Positions 11,565 through 24,834 of a stretch of DNA of 64,000 nt are shown here, one piece after another. Under the pieces are notes generated by a model that was not told where the DNA came from, ran no database searches, and saw only the letters and a program-made list of their open reading frames with translations. The number at the start of each line of letters is the position of its first letter. Positions within the stretch are counted from its first letter, which is position 1. The position numbers and the translations under genes are program-made. The DNA comes from Neolentinus lepideus HHB14362 ss-1 (taxonomy: Eukaryota > Basidiomycota > Agaricomycetes > Gloeophyllales > Gloeophyllaceae), in NCBI GenBank assembly GCA_001632425.1, contig KV425559.1:355609-419608 (forward strand). Reading direction: 5' to 3'.

Positions 11565-14022
11565 ATGGCTGCTGAAGTCGCCCCTCGAAGCGACGACGTA
11601 CTCTCGGAGCTGCTTATTGCTCAGCTGCTTGAAGAGGACATGCAAAGTTTGGCCTCTGCTAAAGCTGCAGAGAAACTTCAGTTGGACACAGTAATCGCTC
11701 AATCCGCCCAAGCAAAGCAAAGGATTCCGAAAGTGTCCAAACCGGTACCGAAGACAGATGAGGATTTAGCTTTAGAACTGCTGGCAGCGGATTCTCGTCT
11801 CACGAGTGATGCTGCTTACGCGCAGATGTTGCAGCAAACCACCGACGTCAACATCGTCGCTGGTCGTCACTCTGCCATGCAGCTCGCAGCTGCTGAAAGA
11901 AAGGCTCTGCTTGACGCTGAGTTTGCTAGGAGGCTTCAAGCTGCCGACGAACGGGGTTTGGACATAACGGACGTCAGAATGATGGATGCCGAGCAGTCAG
12001 TATCAATTCTTCAGATCAATGGTCCGTCACCTCACTAGGGACTTGTTACTTCCTAGAGTTCTCGGCGCAGACACTATAAATGACATAATGGTGGGTTCTT
12101 TGGTCGCTGCTATGTACGTATGAAATGGCCCGACTGTTTTTGATAGGCTTCGGATCCGAACAACAAAGGGAAGGCGAAGGCGAATCCCCCAGATCGTGCT
12201 GTGGTCAAGCACGAAGCTCCCCAAGAAGCTCAGCTCATACCAGTTAAACGCGGGGCGACTCCAAGCTACCCGCCTCAATCCAGCGGCAAAGGCAAGGGTC
12301 CTGACATCAAACGCATCAAACTTGAGCCTTCGGAGGACGGTAACCCACGTTTCCCGTCACCTCGTCCGATGCGACTGATCAATCGATGCCAGTAAACCTG
12401 CCTCCGACAGAGCACATCAAGCCGCTGGTAGTGCACCCTACCTGCGGTATCTGCATGGAGGCTTTCCAAGCCACGTTCAATCCTATAGCTGCATCTCGCT
12501 CCGCCAACTCTTCCAGCCGGCTCCCGTTCGGCTTGCATCTGCCTTGCCCGAAGTCGCATGGTTATTGCATGGACTGCTTTGCCTCATAAATCATCATGAA
12601 GCTTGATCCCGAAGGCTCTGGAGCGACCAACACCGAGGCTGCCGTCTTCCCCATCTGCTGCCCGGAATGTAGCATCGTTGAATGGCCCGAAGGAATTCAG
12701 GACGAAATTACGGAGCGGCTCCTCGAGAAGGAAGCTATGACGTTATGGGTAAGATGACTGCTTGGGTTGTTTTAACTTTTCCTGCTCTGATTGGAAAGGA
12801 CATGGAACAGCATCATCGAAAGCTGCTGGATTCGATTCCACGCTACTATTGTCCGAATCCGAGGTGTTCGGCACTCGTACAGTTGCCTCCAAACCAGGAA
12901 GAAGTACAGGCAATGTGCCCGTCGTGTTCAAAGCTTGTATGTATCCCATGCAAAGTGACCTGGCATGAGAGTAAGTCATATCGACATCACCAAGTCTCTT
13001 GTTCAGTCTGACCAGTCAAAATTTGGATAAAGACATGACCTGCGAAGAATATCAAGTGCGCCTGAGCGGGGCTATTATTGGTCATTCTCCTTCGGTGCTT
13101 ACATATTGAACCATTACTCTAGGCTCTCCCTCTGGACGAAAGATCGGCGGAAGACCAGATGTTGCTCCAATTGGCAAAGGTTCGTTGTCGGAATTACTCC
13201 AATATCTCACCAGGGTTCCAATTCCTCTCTTCTCTAGGCGAAGAATTGGCGTCGTTGCCCGACCTGCTCGGTAAGTCTAATTCCACGAAGCATGCACAAT
13301 AATGGACATGCCTAACAATACCATTGGCATGGATAAAAAGGTTATTGTCGAACTCACTGTCGGTTGTAATCATATAACATGCAGATGCAAGACCCACTTC
13401 TGCTTCAAATGCGGCTGTAAGTCTGCGTAGTCCAACCCCCCCTGCCTCACCCTCAAAGGGAACGGTTGACTAAAATGTTGTACGGCTTCCAGCCCTCTGG
13501 GGTATACAAGCTAGGCGGTGCACACGGGATCCCCCTTGCGAATTGTGGGATGATGAGATGCTCCTCGAAGAACGTGAACGAGAGCGACAAGCGCACCAGG
13601 AACCTGCGCCTGCTTTCGCGGCTCCTAGGCCTATTGAACCCGTGCCTCCATATCTTCCTGTCTTGTATCAAGCCTTGGCGGCGGCGAACCGCGACAGACG
13701 TGTGCTAGACTGGATGACGGACCCAGGTACGTCATGTATGATCTCCGTATACCACCAACCCCAGAACTGAACTCCGTTTGCAGATGTTATCTGTGGGCGC
13801 CACTGGTTTACGCATGCGATGCTGCAGGATCTGACGTGCGGCTACTGCAATGTCAAGTTGAACTCCGTAGCGGACTTGCAGTACCATCTTGCGCACACAC
13901 GGCATCACCCAGTTTATGCGTGTTGTGGGCGGTTCTTCAAGCGTGATGTCGATTTTGAGAGACATACGCATTCTAACCCGAGAAGATTTGGTTCGCATAT
14001 TCATCAGCTCCAAACTCATTAG
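11565..14022 (+). pseudogene. RBR-type E3 ubiquitin ligase gene with an in-frame stop at codon 275
   Basis: RING1-IBR-RING2 ligases pass ubiquitin through a RING2 cysteine. Ten exons keep one frame: 11565-11999, 12147-12339, 12393-12748, 12799-12970, 13033-13055, 13123-13179, 13238-13270, 13341-13416, 13493-13726 and 13784-14022 (606 codons). Domains: an Ala/Leu-rich helical N-terminus; RING1 from CGICMEAF (residue 227); IBR with YYCPNPRC, CPSC and CIPC..TWHE; RING2 with RRCPTC and the catalytic Cys432 in GCNHITC; and a C-terminal zinc-finger-like segment (CGYCNVKL...H). Codon 275 is TAA (12587-12589) directly after GYCMDCFAS, inside RING1, and the same frame continues with conserved sequence (IIMKLDPEG). 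A Tyr codon there would differ by one base. The rest of the gene looks intact, so this is either a very recent pseudogene, a null allele or a sequence error. Confidence 0.8.
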
Positions 14023-14357
14023 AATCGTCCACGTTTGAGTGGTTTGTGACACTACGGTTTGGACAGCAGACGATGGCTGTTTCTTGTAACGACGTCTTTG
14101 GTCTCATCATGTACCTTGTACTACTTACGTGATTCTGAAGAGGCTCCCTTCTCGGTCTTTCGGAGAAGCATCCGCTGTGACGGAAACCTGTGCAGGCCAC
14201 GTGAGCAGGCACGTTGAGTCGCTTCGGCAAGTTTGTCTTGCGTACCCCGCCTTGGGAAACACTCTCTACCTACCTGTCCTTGGTTGACGTTGTCCCTCAG
14301 GCTTGAAAGCTTGATCCTGCACTATTTTCTACGAGTTCGAAGGCACCTCACGCTCCG

Positions 14358-16786
14358 ATGAGTGCTGCAACACGTCCGAAATTTCATTACTAGTTTCGTA
14401 CGAAAGTCTGAGTTCACATTTCAGTTACTTACTTACCTTCCGATAGCTCAACCCTTAACCTTCCGCCATCAGCGTCGGACCATGAGATTAGAGAGCGTTA
14501 CAGAGCACTCTCAATCGTGTTCCATCCGGACAAACAACATGACGAGCAGAGCAAGGACATAGCATCCAAGACATTTTTAGAGATTCAGAAGGCTTATGAA
14601 GGTGCGTATCTCCAGTTCATGTGATGCACGTAATAGTCTGACAGTACGATGACCCGCCAATTCACTAGTTTTATCTGATCCTTTTCTTCGGTATGTAGTG
14701 TTGGTCCGAGTGACATAGACTCGCTCATGGTGAAAAAGTGCTGTTTATGATGTCTTAGGTTAATCCCCCGGGAACAAAGGTGCATGGCTTGTGCTGACTG
14801 GACGTGGTGAATAGGTGAAGAAGGCCTTTCGGTGGAATGGTCTGACTCCTGGAAGTCGAGGCCTATCGAGCAAGTATGTTCACTTCAGTGATGCCCAAGT
14901 AGGGATACGTGACATTTTTTTAGGTTCGTACGGACCTGAAGCGTGGTTGGATTGATTCGGAACAGATGGAATCAGACAGCCTCGCACAAGTTCGTGGCAC
15001 AGTGACCTGCGGGATCGACGCGACCACGCTTTTCGACGATGATCCGGAGTACTACAGCCCCCAGCTACACCATCGATTGATGGAACGACTATCCTTTTTG
15101 CGTACCACTAATTTTGCGACCAAATACTCGCTGAAAGTATGTCACCCTGTGCCACTAAGTCCCCCAGTAGTCTTACTGAGCGGTTCTTCAGAAACAAATC
15201 AATGAAAAGACCCGCATTATACTAACCACCAATGTCTCGCCGATTAGCGGTCTGCGTACCTCTTACAAAATTTCTGGCACAGTTCGCCATCAGTTTTCCC
15301 CAAGGCTGACCGTGGTTGTTAGTGCCCCGCTTCGGACACCTTGCTCTCATGCACTAATCCTTTTCAGTCTACACTATCCCCACTTCGGACGCCGGCTATC
15401 GATATCAGAAGTACTTATCAAACGGATCGTGACAGCATTTCCGTAACGACCTCGCTCTTGCTCAATCGCCTATTTGTCTTCATCCCCCCTTTATATCCGC
15501 CATTCCGTGTTACGATAGCACGATCACTGTCGAAGAAGCGTCCATTGCAGGGCGTGATCAATTTTTCTACAGGAGTTTCGCCCAGTTTCTCCGTGGACAT
15601 CGTCTCGCCCAGCTTCTTCGACTGGAGGCCGACGCCGGTTCTAGCCGAAGAATCTGACCACGGGGACGTGAAGCCTGCCACGCTGAGCTCGGGTTCCCCT
15701 TTTTCCCTAGGCACGGCCTACCGGTCGGTCGGCTTTGCTATTGATGGAATTATGACTCGCCTGAAGTCGGAGGTCGGCATCAATTTTGAAGAACTCGCTT
15801 TACAGTTAAAAATGGCCGCACAACTAGGAATCACCGGGCTGACCGGGCTAGTTGGCGGTGTCTGGACATCATCTACCGGGAGTGAGGTCGCTGCTTTTGT
15901 TCAGTTGAGCATGAATGGCGTACATCTCAGATTGGAGTGAGCGGACGAATGGCGAACATGTAAGGGCAGTTGCGCTGACTCTCGTGCCAGATTTTTGTAC
16001 ATGGGACAGCGTTTGGTGGTGCCGGTCTTTCTCGCGCCCGAATATGATCCGACCTTGGCTTTGTGTAGTGCGGCAGTGCCATCGACGGCATTCGCTCTTG
16101 GGTACTATTTCGTTCTCAGGCCGAAGAGGATTCAACAGAGGAGACAGTAGGCGGTCTCTTCTCTGGGATAATGTTTGAAGTCTGTGACTCATGAGGGTAT
16201 CTAGACTTATTCGCCAAGCACGGCGCGAGGTAGAGGACTCGGTTGTTCGCAGGGAGAATGACGCAGTACAGTTTATGCTCAAAGATGCAGCCAGCCGACA
16301 TCTACAGACGGAGGCTAAGATAAATGGTAATTATAATCATGGTACCCAGGAGAGCTGTCGAGAATATTGATGCCCGGGGATATCGTAGGTTTGATCATCA
16401 CGGAAGCTATCTATGGCGTCGAGGAGGTGGACGAAGAGAGCAAAGATCTTAGTATCGACGTAACTATTCCTCTCCAAGCGCTCACGCAGAACAGCCAGCT
16501 CTATATCCCTAACCGTGGATCCAAGGTTTGTTATTATTCTGGTCTCGTGCCGTTGCAGACCTTGACGGTGCTTCGAGGCTTCGCTGCAAGGCTTCTTCGA
16601 CCCGTGTCCCTTGCTGCCGAAAGTATTGCGGATTCGTTATACGTTTGGTGGTCGCATGCACTATGCAGAGATTCCAGATGGCGTGCCGGTAGCTATTCCA
16701 TTGGAGGGTGCGTTTTCGTATAACATTCAGGAGAGTCAAATTTAACATACCCTTAAATGTCTAACCCAGATCACCTCGTGGAATGA
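14358..16786 (+). CDS. DNAJC11-type J-domain protein (DUF3395)
   Basis: J-protein of the DNAJC11 family, which in animals binds the mitochondrial MICOS/SAM bridge and affects cristae. Thirteen exons: 14358-14392, 14447-14601, 14669-14690, 14739-14758, 14815-14873, 14924-15136, 15192-15311, 15368-15936, 15991-16146, 16196-16326, 16389-16525, 16578-16707 and 16770-16786, giving 587 residues. The start is chosen because joining 14392 to 14447 completes a Tyr codon and yields YYSTLNLPPSASD. The J domain has HPD at residues 38-40. The middle carries VRGTVTCGIDATTLFDDD and many beta-strand-like segments, with a possible hydrophobic segment (PSTAFALGYYFVL). Then come a charged helix and the DUF3395 end: DVTIPLQAL, GFFDP and GGRMHYAEIPDG. 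The seventh exon might end at 15314 instead. Three neighbouring exons are only 20-59 bases long. Confidence 0.85.
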
Positions 16787-19700
16787 TCGATCGTCCTGTC
16801 CATTGTACGCCCACTCTACCCACTCCCTTCCGTGGGTTCACACATCCCTCTCTAACCAAGAGAATTCAAAGTTATTCTTATGAGCCCCGCACCCCACACG
16901 GACTATATTTGCGTGATCTAGAAGAGATGGGCAGCTCGCAGCCCGCGTGGTGCATCATCTTCGACTCTTCGTTGCTACATTGCTGACGGCTATGTGCAAT
17001 ACAATGAGGAGCATCTGGTAACGTATAGGACCCCTCTCCACTCGAAGTTCCATGTTTCAGCAATTACGGTCCAATCGCCTGCCAAAGCCTACCCACTGAG
17101 ATGTCTTGCGTCTACTTCGCCTACTTCCCTCGTGCGCCTTCAATGTGTACGTATATACGCAGTAGGGGGGAGTCTGATCTTCCCGTCATATGAAGCATGG
17201 CACGCCCATGGTACCCGCATTTCCCATTCAAGGTGCTTCGGAAGCGATCTCGGAGAAAATGGTTCCGTCGGATTTCCTGGTGTTTTGGGCATAAGGTATC
17301 CTGACATTGCAACATCACTTGACTTTCTCTGGTTACACTTGTTCATATGATGTTCGGGGGTGGGTACGAAAACGAACTCGGGCTGATCCTCCGGTGCAGT
17401 CTCGGCCCATCAAGCCTTGTGCTTACGCGTATAGTGGTGATTATCTGATAATAGAGATTGCACACATTCATATAATAAGGTGAAGTCATCTTCATTCAAC
17501 TGCATTCGGATATAGCTTCCAGAGATGCCGCGGACTAGGAATTCTTGTAGTTGACGTATGAGAACATTCTGCTGTCGTGGAGCAAGCGATGTCTGCTTGT
17601 GGGGGCGGATTGCGTCTGCATGCCCCTCGTGCGGTGTTTGCGGGAGCGATCTAGCCCCCTGGCTAATTATCGATGGCAGCGATGTATCTAGGATGAATGC
17701 CACTACGCATAGCGCGCGGCTGTCGGTGCGGGACGCTAATTTGGAACGCAAAGCCTATTGGCAGGCATTATTATTCGTTCGGCGATGGTGTGATAGAATG
17801 GCGGGGAGTTCTAGGCCTAGTTGACATTAGCTGACTTCGGCCCCTTCAGCGCAGGGGAGGCGGTGGGGACTAGCAGAGTCACGAGCTCCTTATATCACTC
17901 ACCCAATCCTTACCCTATTCACAGCATCTAGGACAGGTGTGGTTCCGATCGCCGCAATTATATGGCATAACATTGCTCGAGGCCTGTCCTTCTATGGCAA
18001 TGGGCCGTTCTCGGGATCTCTGCGTCGGCCATGCAGTCATCCCAATAATACAGCATGTTCTGCGAATACAACGCATAAATCATACCTGACCACGGGGAAG
18101 CAGAACCTCCGCACTCTCCTCACACTCTCTGTTGTATGTATTTCGCCATTCTTTTCTGGTAGGGGAGCCAAGGATCATCCGCAGCCGCTCGCACTGCGGC
18201 CTCGCGGAACGGGAGGAGATATGTTTCTGTATGGCAGTGTGGGGTATGTAGGGGTTCGCGTGACCCCACCACGACTCGTTCGCGAGTATATCAAAGAACT
18301 TCTGATCTTCTCTTCCCCTCATTGTGCCTGATGAAGTGTGGAGGCGTAAGAGGCAGTCGAAGGGGAAGATTGCAAAAGAGATGCTGTTAAAGGTTCGTTT
18401 GTGCCACTGCTATACCTACTCTGACCGTGTATTTTAGTGTCGGACTGGACAGGGCCTCTAGCTGCCGGGGCAAACGCTTTGAATAAATATGCTGCGGTTC
18501 CCTGACAGTGATGAGATCGCACGTTTGGGGTGTCTCCGGTGGGAATGGTACCATGACTAACCTCTGTGGTGAATGTGCAGCTGGTCGGGGCTCTGAGAGA
18601 TCTCGAGCACTAGCGTTTGCACGGTAGGGAAGACGGTGCGCGTGACCCTAAACATAGCCAATCGGTGTACCTGGAATTTTGGAAATGGTCTGCGGGTATT
18701 TGTTTATAGAGTACTTCAGATTTCAGCGTACGCTTGAGTATATATTGTACGCGGCGGCAACTTGGCATCTGCATATCCTCTTGTGTGGGGCCAGAAGACC
18801 TGCCTCATGACAGAAGCGTCCGGAGCGTTCGAGAGGAGTAGACGATGTTACAGTTCGGAAGTTTGTCAGCAGATGAAATCACTTAGCACGCTCCAGAATC
18901 GCTGTGTGGATTCTGCAGCTGACTGTGGGGAGTCATTAGCCTCATCCGTATTCATGGAAAATCCGTCAGAGAAGCCTGTTAATGGTCCGCTGACATCGTG
19001 AAGATCGCGGGGTGCGGCATGATGCACAAGACGCGCACTGGAATTCGTATGTGTTCCCAATGGCAGTTGCAAGAGTCCCGGTTTTCCGTAAGGCAATGCA
19101 TTGCTCTATACTGCAAGCACGCTTTGTGGAAACACGAAATCAGATCGATCATACCTAGAAGCTCTCTGCAACGACTCGGCGTGTTTCGAGAGCGAGGTGT
19201 CAACTGGGTCCAAGAAATCAACGACAGGACCCTAACTGTACAGAGCATCCGGTTCAGCATCCGAGACGCAAGCGCGCATTGAGCGCTGAGTTGCCTCGAT
19301 GAATAAAATAGGGTCGAGAAGATCCTAGTGCACTAATGACGAATGAGGCAGCCGCCCGTCACTGGGGAGAATCGTCGCTGTTCGTCGTCGTCACCAGGAC
19401 GGCGCCACTGGACCGGATGGTGCTGAGAGTGTGTCGATGCCGTGCCCGAAAGGTAGGCTCAACGAGCACTGTGGAAAAACAGCATGACTAGCACCGTAAG
19501 CGATGACACTGAGAGTGGCAGGTGATCCGGTGCGATGTCCAAGCTTATAGGCGTTGCGTAGGGCCTCGACCACATCAAGCGCTGCATCAGTGATAATTTT
19601 GGTCCACAATTAGCATAGTTTAGCGTGCGCGTCACTGGGGTTCCACTGCTCCAGAGCATGCGACACATCCCAGCAACTTTGAGGGGGAAAACAAGCAGAG

Positions 19701-20080
19701 CAAACCCGCAGACTTTGCAGAGGTCGGACGACAGTGAAATGCTTCCGCGCCGGCGGCCGGAGGCTTGAGAGACCGGACCGGGATCCTGGGTTGTGGCTAG
19801 CCCGAAATTAATCAGTGTTCGGCAAGATCTGGGGAGGCTTCCCGGCGGCTTTGCCTGAAGTAGACGGGCCGGGGACTAAGTTGCCGGGTTTGGATGCTGT
19901 TACTAACACCGATCCCCGCCTCTGTACCGGCAGAGGCTGGTATTCCCTCATGTGGAGAAGACCATCACGATGTGTAACTTTAACTCAGTTGAAACCCAAT
20001 CTTAACCGTTTCCCGAAGCATCTCATACCCTCGGTGATACCCATCTTTATCTTGCCCTGACCTTTCCCCCTTCCTCGCAT
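16787..20080. other. 3.3-kb gene-poor stretch
   Basis: No gene with family features was recognised on either strand. The longest open frames (17410-17751 minus, 17939-18331 plus, 18979-19260 minus, 19391-19609 minus) overlap frames on the other strand, have no recognised motif and lack a coherent splice structure. A fast-evolving or decayed gene could be hidden here. Confidence 0.4.
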
Positions 20081-20090
20081 TTATATATAT
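20081..20090 (+). promoter_or_regulatory. TATA-like element of the WOPR gene
   Basis: TTATATATAT lies about 90 bases upstream of the WOPR start codon, followed by pyrimidine-rich sequence, as in many fungal core promoters. Confidence 0.5.
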
Positions 20091-20177
20091 TCTGCCAGAG
20101 ATTCCCTGCATTCCCTTTCTCACCTTGACCACCATTACACCCTGGCGACCTGTCTCCTCTTCCGTTCTCTACAGGAT

Positions 20178-21956
20178 ATGCAGCAACCCACTCTCGAGAA
20201 CGTCTGCGTCAGAACCGTCCGCGACGCCACTCATATCTTCTACGCCGTCGCCCGCAACCTCCTCCCGATCATCACCCGCCGCCTGGATGCAGACGAGCGG
20301 CGCGCTATAAAGGCCGGAAATGTCTACGTCTGGGAAGATAGAGGCGCCAACTCTGAGTCTTCTGGGTTGGGCATGGAGAGATGGTGGGTACCTTGTGCAA
20401 CTACTGATTAGCCAGCGAGCAAGAGGTTAACTCTGGCTCAGGACAGATGGAATGAGCTGGGGCCCTAGCAGGGTGCGGGATGTACGTGAACGCGCATCCC
20501 TCCTCTCTCGCCCCCGATATGACTGATTGGCGACGCCCAGGAATTTCTTTACTACACCCAAAAGGAATACGATCCCGAAAACGAGTCCTCCGCAAGCTGG
20601 GTCCCTGCGCTTAGGTGAGGGTCATGACCATCTTCCCTTCTCGCTCGCGACGGTGGTGCATCCCGCAAGTTTGCCCGAATCGTTGCATTTGCCCCTTTTT
20701 TACGTCACCGATGCTATTTATTCCTGCGCTAACTGGGATGGCACATGATGCTAGAAGACGAGATCCCACCACTTCTGGTGCCAATTCCTCAGATTCGCAT
20801 CCACTCGGAGGCTCACGCTCGTCGAGGCGTCCAGAGCATCTGATGAAACAGACTTACAGCGTGCATGTGTTCCTTCCCCAAGACCGAGCCCAGGGTACCA
20901 TGCGCAAATGGCACCTTAGTAAGTACAAACCCAATTCTATCCAGTCATCTTCGATCTTCCCGGTGGACTGATGATCCATGACCTATTTTTTTTTGGGCGC
21001 GTCTCTTCTTATCACTGGGTCAATTATTCCCTTCGTGCACGCGATGTCCCGTCAATAATCCTCGTCGCGTCTGGCAATCGCTCTTCTCCTTTGCTATCGC
21101 AGCCGCGTACTTCTCACAAGAGACAGTGGATTCATTGACGCCCGTGAGCGCCCTGCCGGGAATCGGCGATGTCACTGTCCCCGAAGGCTGGTTCCGGTCC
21201 GCTCGGTCGAGCAAGACCCGGCGCGGCGGTGAGCCCTTCGGTCCAGGCCCATTCACTTTCCCTCCTACTGTTGGCCATACCGACGGGGCCATTCCACCGT
21301 TCAATTTCGCACCGTCAGGTACTGCACCACCATTATACTCTTCTTACTCCATGTATCCTTTCCCGCCACGACATGCGTCTGGACTCGAGCCCCTCCCATA
21401 TGGCGTCCCATCCACTTCGGCTTCGATATCCCTCACCCAAGGACATCTCCCGGATGCAGACGTATCCAGCAATAGTAGCGGCGGCCTTCCGCCCGCACCC
21501 TTCCCTGTCGCGTCACACCCCTTCCCCACCTACCATCATTCATATGTCCAGATAGCATCCACTTCGCACGATACCGCCGCTTCATATGCCTCCATCCCTG
21601 CCAACGCTTTCCATCCTCAGTTGCAGCAACCCCAGGCTCAGTATTACGAGCACGCCGTGCCTCGGATGGACGATATGAGTCGGTCGACGGCCTCTTCGCC
21701 TTCTTCTGGAGCGTCGTCGATGTCTCCTTCCACGCCCGCCAATAATCCCTCCGACGACTCTTTGCCGCGGAGCCTGAGATCCGACGAAACCCCCCTCGAG
21801 GGTGTGGATCTTGTTCCCCTAGAATATCTCCAGAATAAGTCATGTCCACCCAGAGACCCTGCGGACCAGGAGATGATGCGCAGGCTAGGCGTTCTGTGTC
21901 TTGGCATTCCTGCGAACATATGTGAGGCTGTCGGTTTGGAGCAACCGTCGTTGTGA
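20178..21956 (+). CDS. WOPR-domain transcription factor (Gti1/Pac2, Wor1-like)
   Basis: Fungal-specific DNA-binding regulator; family members control morphological switching, sporulation and pathogenicity in other fungi. Five exons: 20178-20383, 20442-20481, 20541-20614, 20755-20918 and 21103-21956, giving 445 residues. WOPRa is complete: CVRTVRDATHIFYAVARNLL, ITRRLDADERRAIKAGNVYVWED and then RWTDGMSWGPSRVRDEFLYY, which is rebuilt across introns 1 and 2. WOPRb has MKQTYSVHVFLPQ and MRKWHLTAYFSQ across intron 4. The C-terminal 280 residues are rich in Pro, Ser, Tyr and Gln and look like a disordered activation region. The final codons read TTG TGA GTC, so the stop overlaps a strong donor (gtgagt at 21954); a further exon is possible. 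Flanked by long intergenic regions, as expected for a regulated gene. Confidence 0.88.
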
Positions 21957-24834
21957 GTCACTTCGGCGCCGCGGACAGTTTAATTTGGCGCTTCTCCGAC
22001 TGGTCGTACTGTTAGACGACTGCTCTATCCTTTTGCGACATGCTCGATACCTTCCCCCTCGCGTTTCATCACCAAATGTAACTTTATCCTGGGTCGGCAA
22101 TTGGCTCATTTCGGCACGCCCATCCTCGCCATCCAAAAATGACTCCCAGGCCGCCGAGGCATCGCACCCAAACCGGCCATGTGATCAATTCTACAGCGGC
22201 ATCATCACGCATCTGGCTTTACCTCACACGCATCACGGATACGCATTATAACCCCAACGCATGACATACCACCCACGCAACAACAGCACTGATATCTTGA
22301 CTGCTCTCCCTCGACGCTTTGATCTATTTTATTTGGTTTACAGTTTTTCATATGCGGGGACGATGTTCCGCCACTCAAAAGTCCACCTTGGCAACTCTAT
22401 TATTGTATAGAGGAGTCGGGCCTAGCGTCCTTAGTCGTCGGGTTCTACTCTTCCGCCTCCTTCATCTTGGCATCGGCCGTACCTTGTCTTGCTCCCGAAC
22501 GTGTACAGTTATTACACCCAATTGTCGTTGTTTTATCCTTCGTTGCTGTCTTCCCGCTTTCATTGCCCACGCTACGCTCTCACATACTTCTTTTCATAGC
22601 TGGCTCTCTAGGGCTATACGGATATGGACTATTTCTTTTCTCTTCCCCTGTCTTCCGTACAATGGATGAGTACATGTATTTTAGACCAACCATGTACTCC
22701 AACGTCGCCCGAGTATGAACTGACGCTTTGTCAGATGCGAATAACCCCGATAGGCGGCATTGCATCGATCTATTCAGCGGGGCATGTTTATGATGCTAAT
22801 CTCGATTGTTGGCGGCAAGAGCTGGTTCCGCAGAACATCAAGCTATAGCTAGCGGCGCCAGTGCTAGTACATGTTTGTCAATGTGAATATTTGTGCGCTT
22901 CTCACTGCGAATCGCAGATATGCTTCCGGAAGGAAGTAGGAACGACGGGATGGGGTCTCGATCTGGACCAGACGACAGCATAGGTTGCGGATTCCGAGCG
23001 GGTGTTCATACAGAGTGGTGGGTAGGTGCTTGCGTGTTTCGGGGAGAAGACATCCCTGGCGAATCAGAAATTAACTTCGTAGATGAGTAAGAGGCAGATA
23101 GGCTCCGATATGATAATGGGAAGCTTCGATACCGTCGTTAGACTCTGGTGTGCGTCAAGGGGACAGATGCCACCGAACGGGCGGAAGTGTAAAGCTACCA
23201 GACCTGGTCGATTCTGAAGGGCCCAGGTGCTAGATCGACCGTAGAAGTGCTTCGGTTTCTCGTGAAGGTATGACGATATGACGGAACGTATGCTCGTCGG
23301 AGGAGGCTCTCGGAGGCTATCTGGATGGTCGAGACAACCGGGGTATTTCACTCTCTCGGCAAAGCGGCAGATGCACGACCGGGTAATATACTTGATCGTC
23401 TCGCACAGTATACCGTGACATGCCCTCACTATTGTCAAGACCTTGATGTGGAAGCCGCCGTACGCTGGGAGAATCATGTCAGGCGACAGCTGCAAGCCGG
23501 CATAATTACCAAAAGCGATCGCGAAAATTGAAGGACATCCAATAATATTCCGTCGCTTTCTGTGTGGATACGGCTGATGTGAGTGAAGCAACATTATTGG
23601 AGATGCGGATTGACTGAGCCAGGAATCAATCTGTCAACATGGAGCGCTACCACGCGACACAGTGATATCTCATGGACAAGAAAGTCCAGGTGGTTACTCC
23701 GATGCTAGACATGATATGATTAGAAGGTTCTTAAGCTGACTTCGACTAAGCTGGGGGATGCATGCACATAAGGCATGGTGTTCCACAGGGCATGAAAGAC
23801 GGTCGCACCACCATGCTTGTCAAACCTTGAGCAACCAACCAATGGAATGGTGTCGAGGTTCACCTATTCTCGCTGCCTCCCAATTCACGACAGCTTTCCA
23901 TCATGACCGCCTTATTCAGGAGATTTCACGGCTATGATGTCAACCCATATCTGTCGACGCCGTGGAAGGCGATCCTTCCATGGCGCTCGAGAGAGTCCAC
24001 GAGACTACAGCATAGCTATAGATACTCACTATGCGGGTTTTTATAGAAGTCCGCTTCTTTGGATATATCAACTTCCTCTTCCAGGGCACTCAGCATTCAC
24101 TTCGCTCTTTGCCAAACTCCTTGTTCGCCGAAGACAGTAAATGAAGTGACGAAGTCTATGCACGTTTGTTCATAGATATAGAGTCAAATTGGCTCTAAGT
24201 CTGGTGTTTTCTTACGTGTCTGAGTGAAGGATAGCCATGTGGCTTTGGCTTTGGTGAAGATGACTGGTGGTAGGGTAGACGAGACCATCGAGTGCCTTCG
24301 TTGAACCGCACGGCATCCACGTGGTGGCTGTGCCTTCTTCGCTTATGACCACCCTTTGCGAGATTGAGCTCGGCAACTGAGAAATTGATTACAGCAAACG
24401 CTAATCGACATATAAAGTGTAGACAATTAAGTCTGTGTAGCAATAAGGAGGCACAATATTGTCGTTTGTTACTTATTTGTCCTTTCTTTATGGCAGTCCA
24501 CGCCACAGCCATCCTTTACGTCTCTTCAAGTTATGTCTGCGCGTTCTGGCTCACAAGTCAGATAAAACTTTGAGTCGCAAGGTAGTTGTCCTGCGCGGAT
24601 ACGCAGGCGCTCTTGAGATCCTTGGGCTTGCTATGAGCTCCGACGACTCGTCATACGAAGCTGGCAAGCCCTTCTAAAGCCCCAGAGGGCGGTTCAGGCG
24701 CCCTGTTGCGCACACCTCTCGTCATTTTACTCCCGATGAGCATGACGTCATGGACTGAGACGTGTATAGGAAGAGCGAAGTTTGGAACGCGGCCACCATA
24801 AGCATTCCCGACTACTTCACTCTCAACTACAATC
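21957..24834. other. 2.9-kb intergenic stretch
   Basis: No supported gene. A hydrophobic open frame near 22410-22718 (plus) has no ATG before its hydrophobic part and no recognised family. The 176-codon minus frame at 23064-23594 overlaps a plus-strand frame and shows no motif. The WOPR 3'UTR and the promoter of the small gene at 24835 must lie here. Confidence 0.4.

Noticed and set aside
22410..22718. Hydrophobic plus-strand frame that could be a membrane protein
   Set aside because: No ATG before the hydrophobic part, no splice partners found, and no family recognised.
23064..23594. 176-codon minus-strand open frame
   Set aside because: No recognised motif, no homopolymeric or domain-like pattern, and an overlapping plus-strand frame; likely chance.
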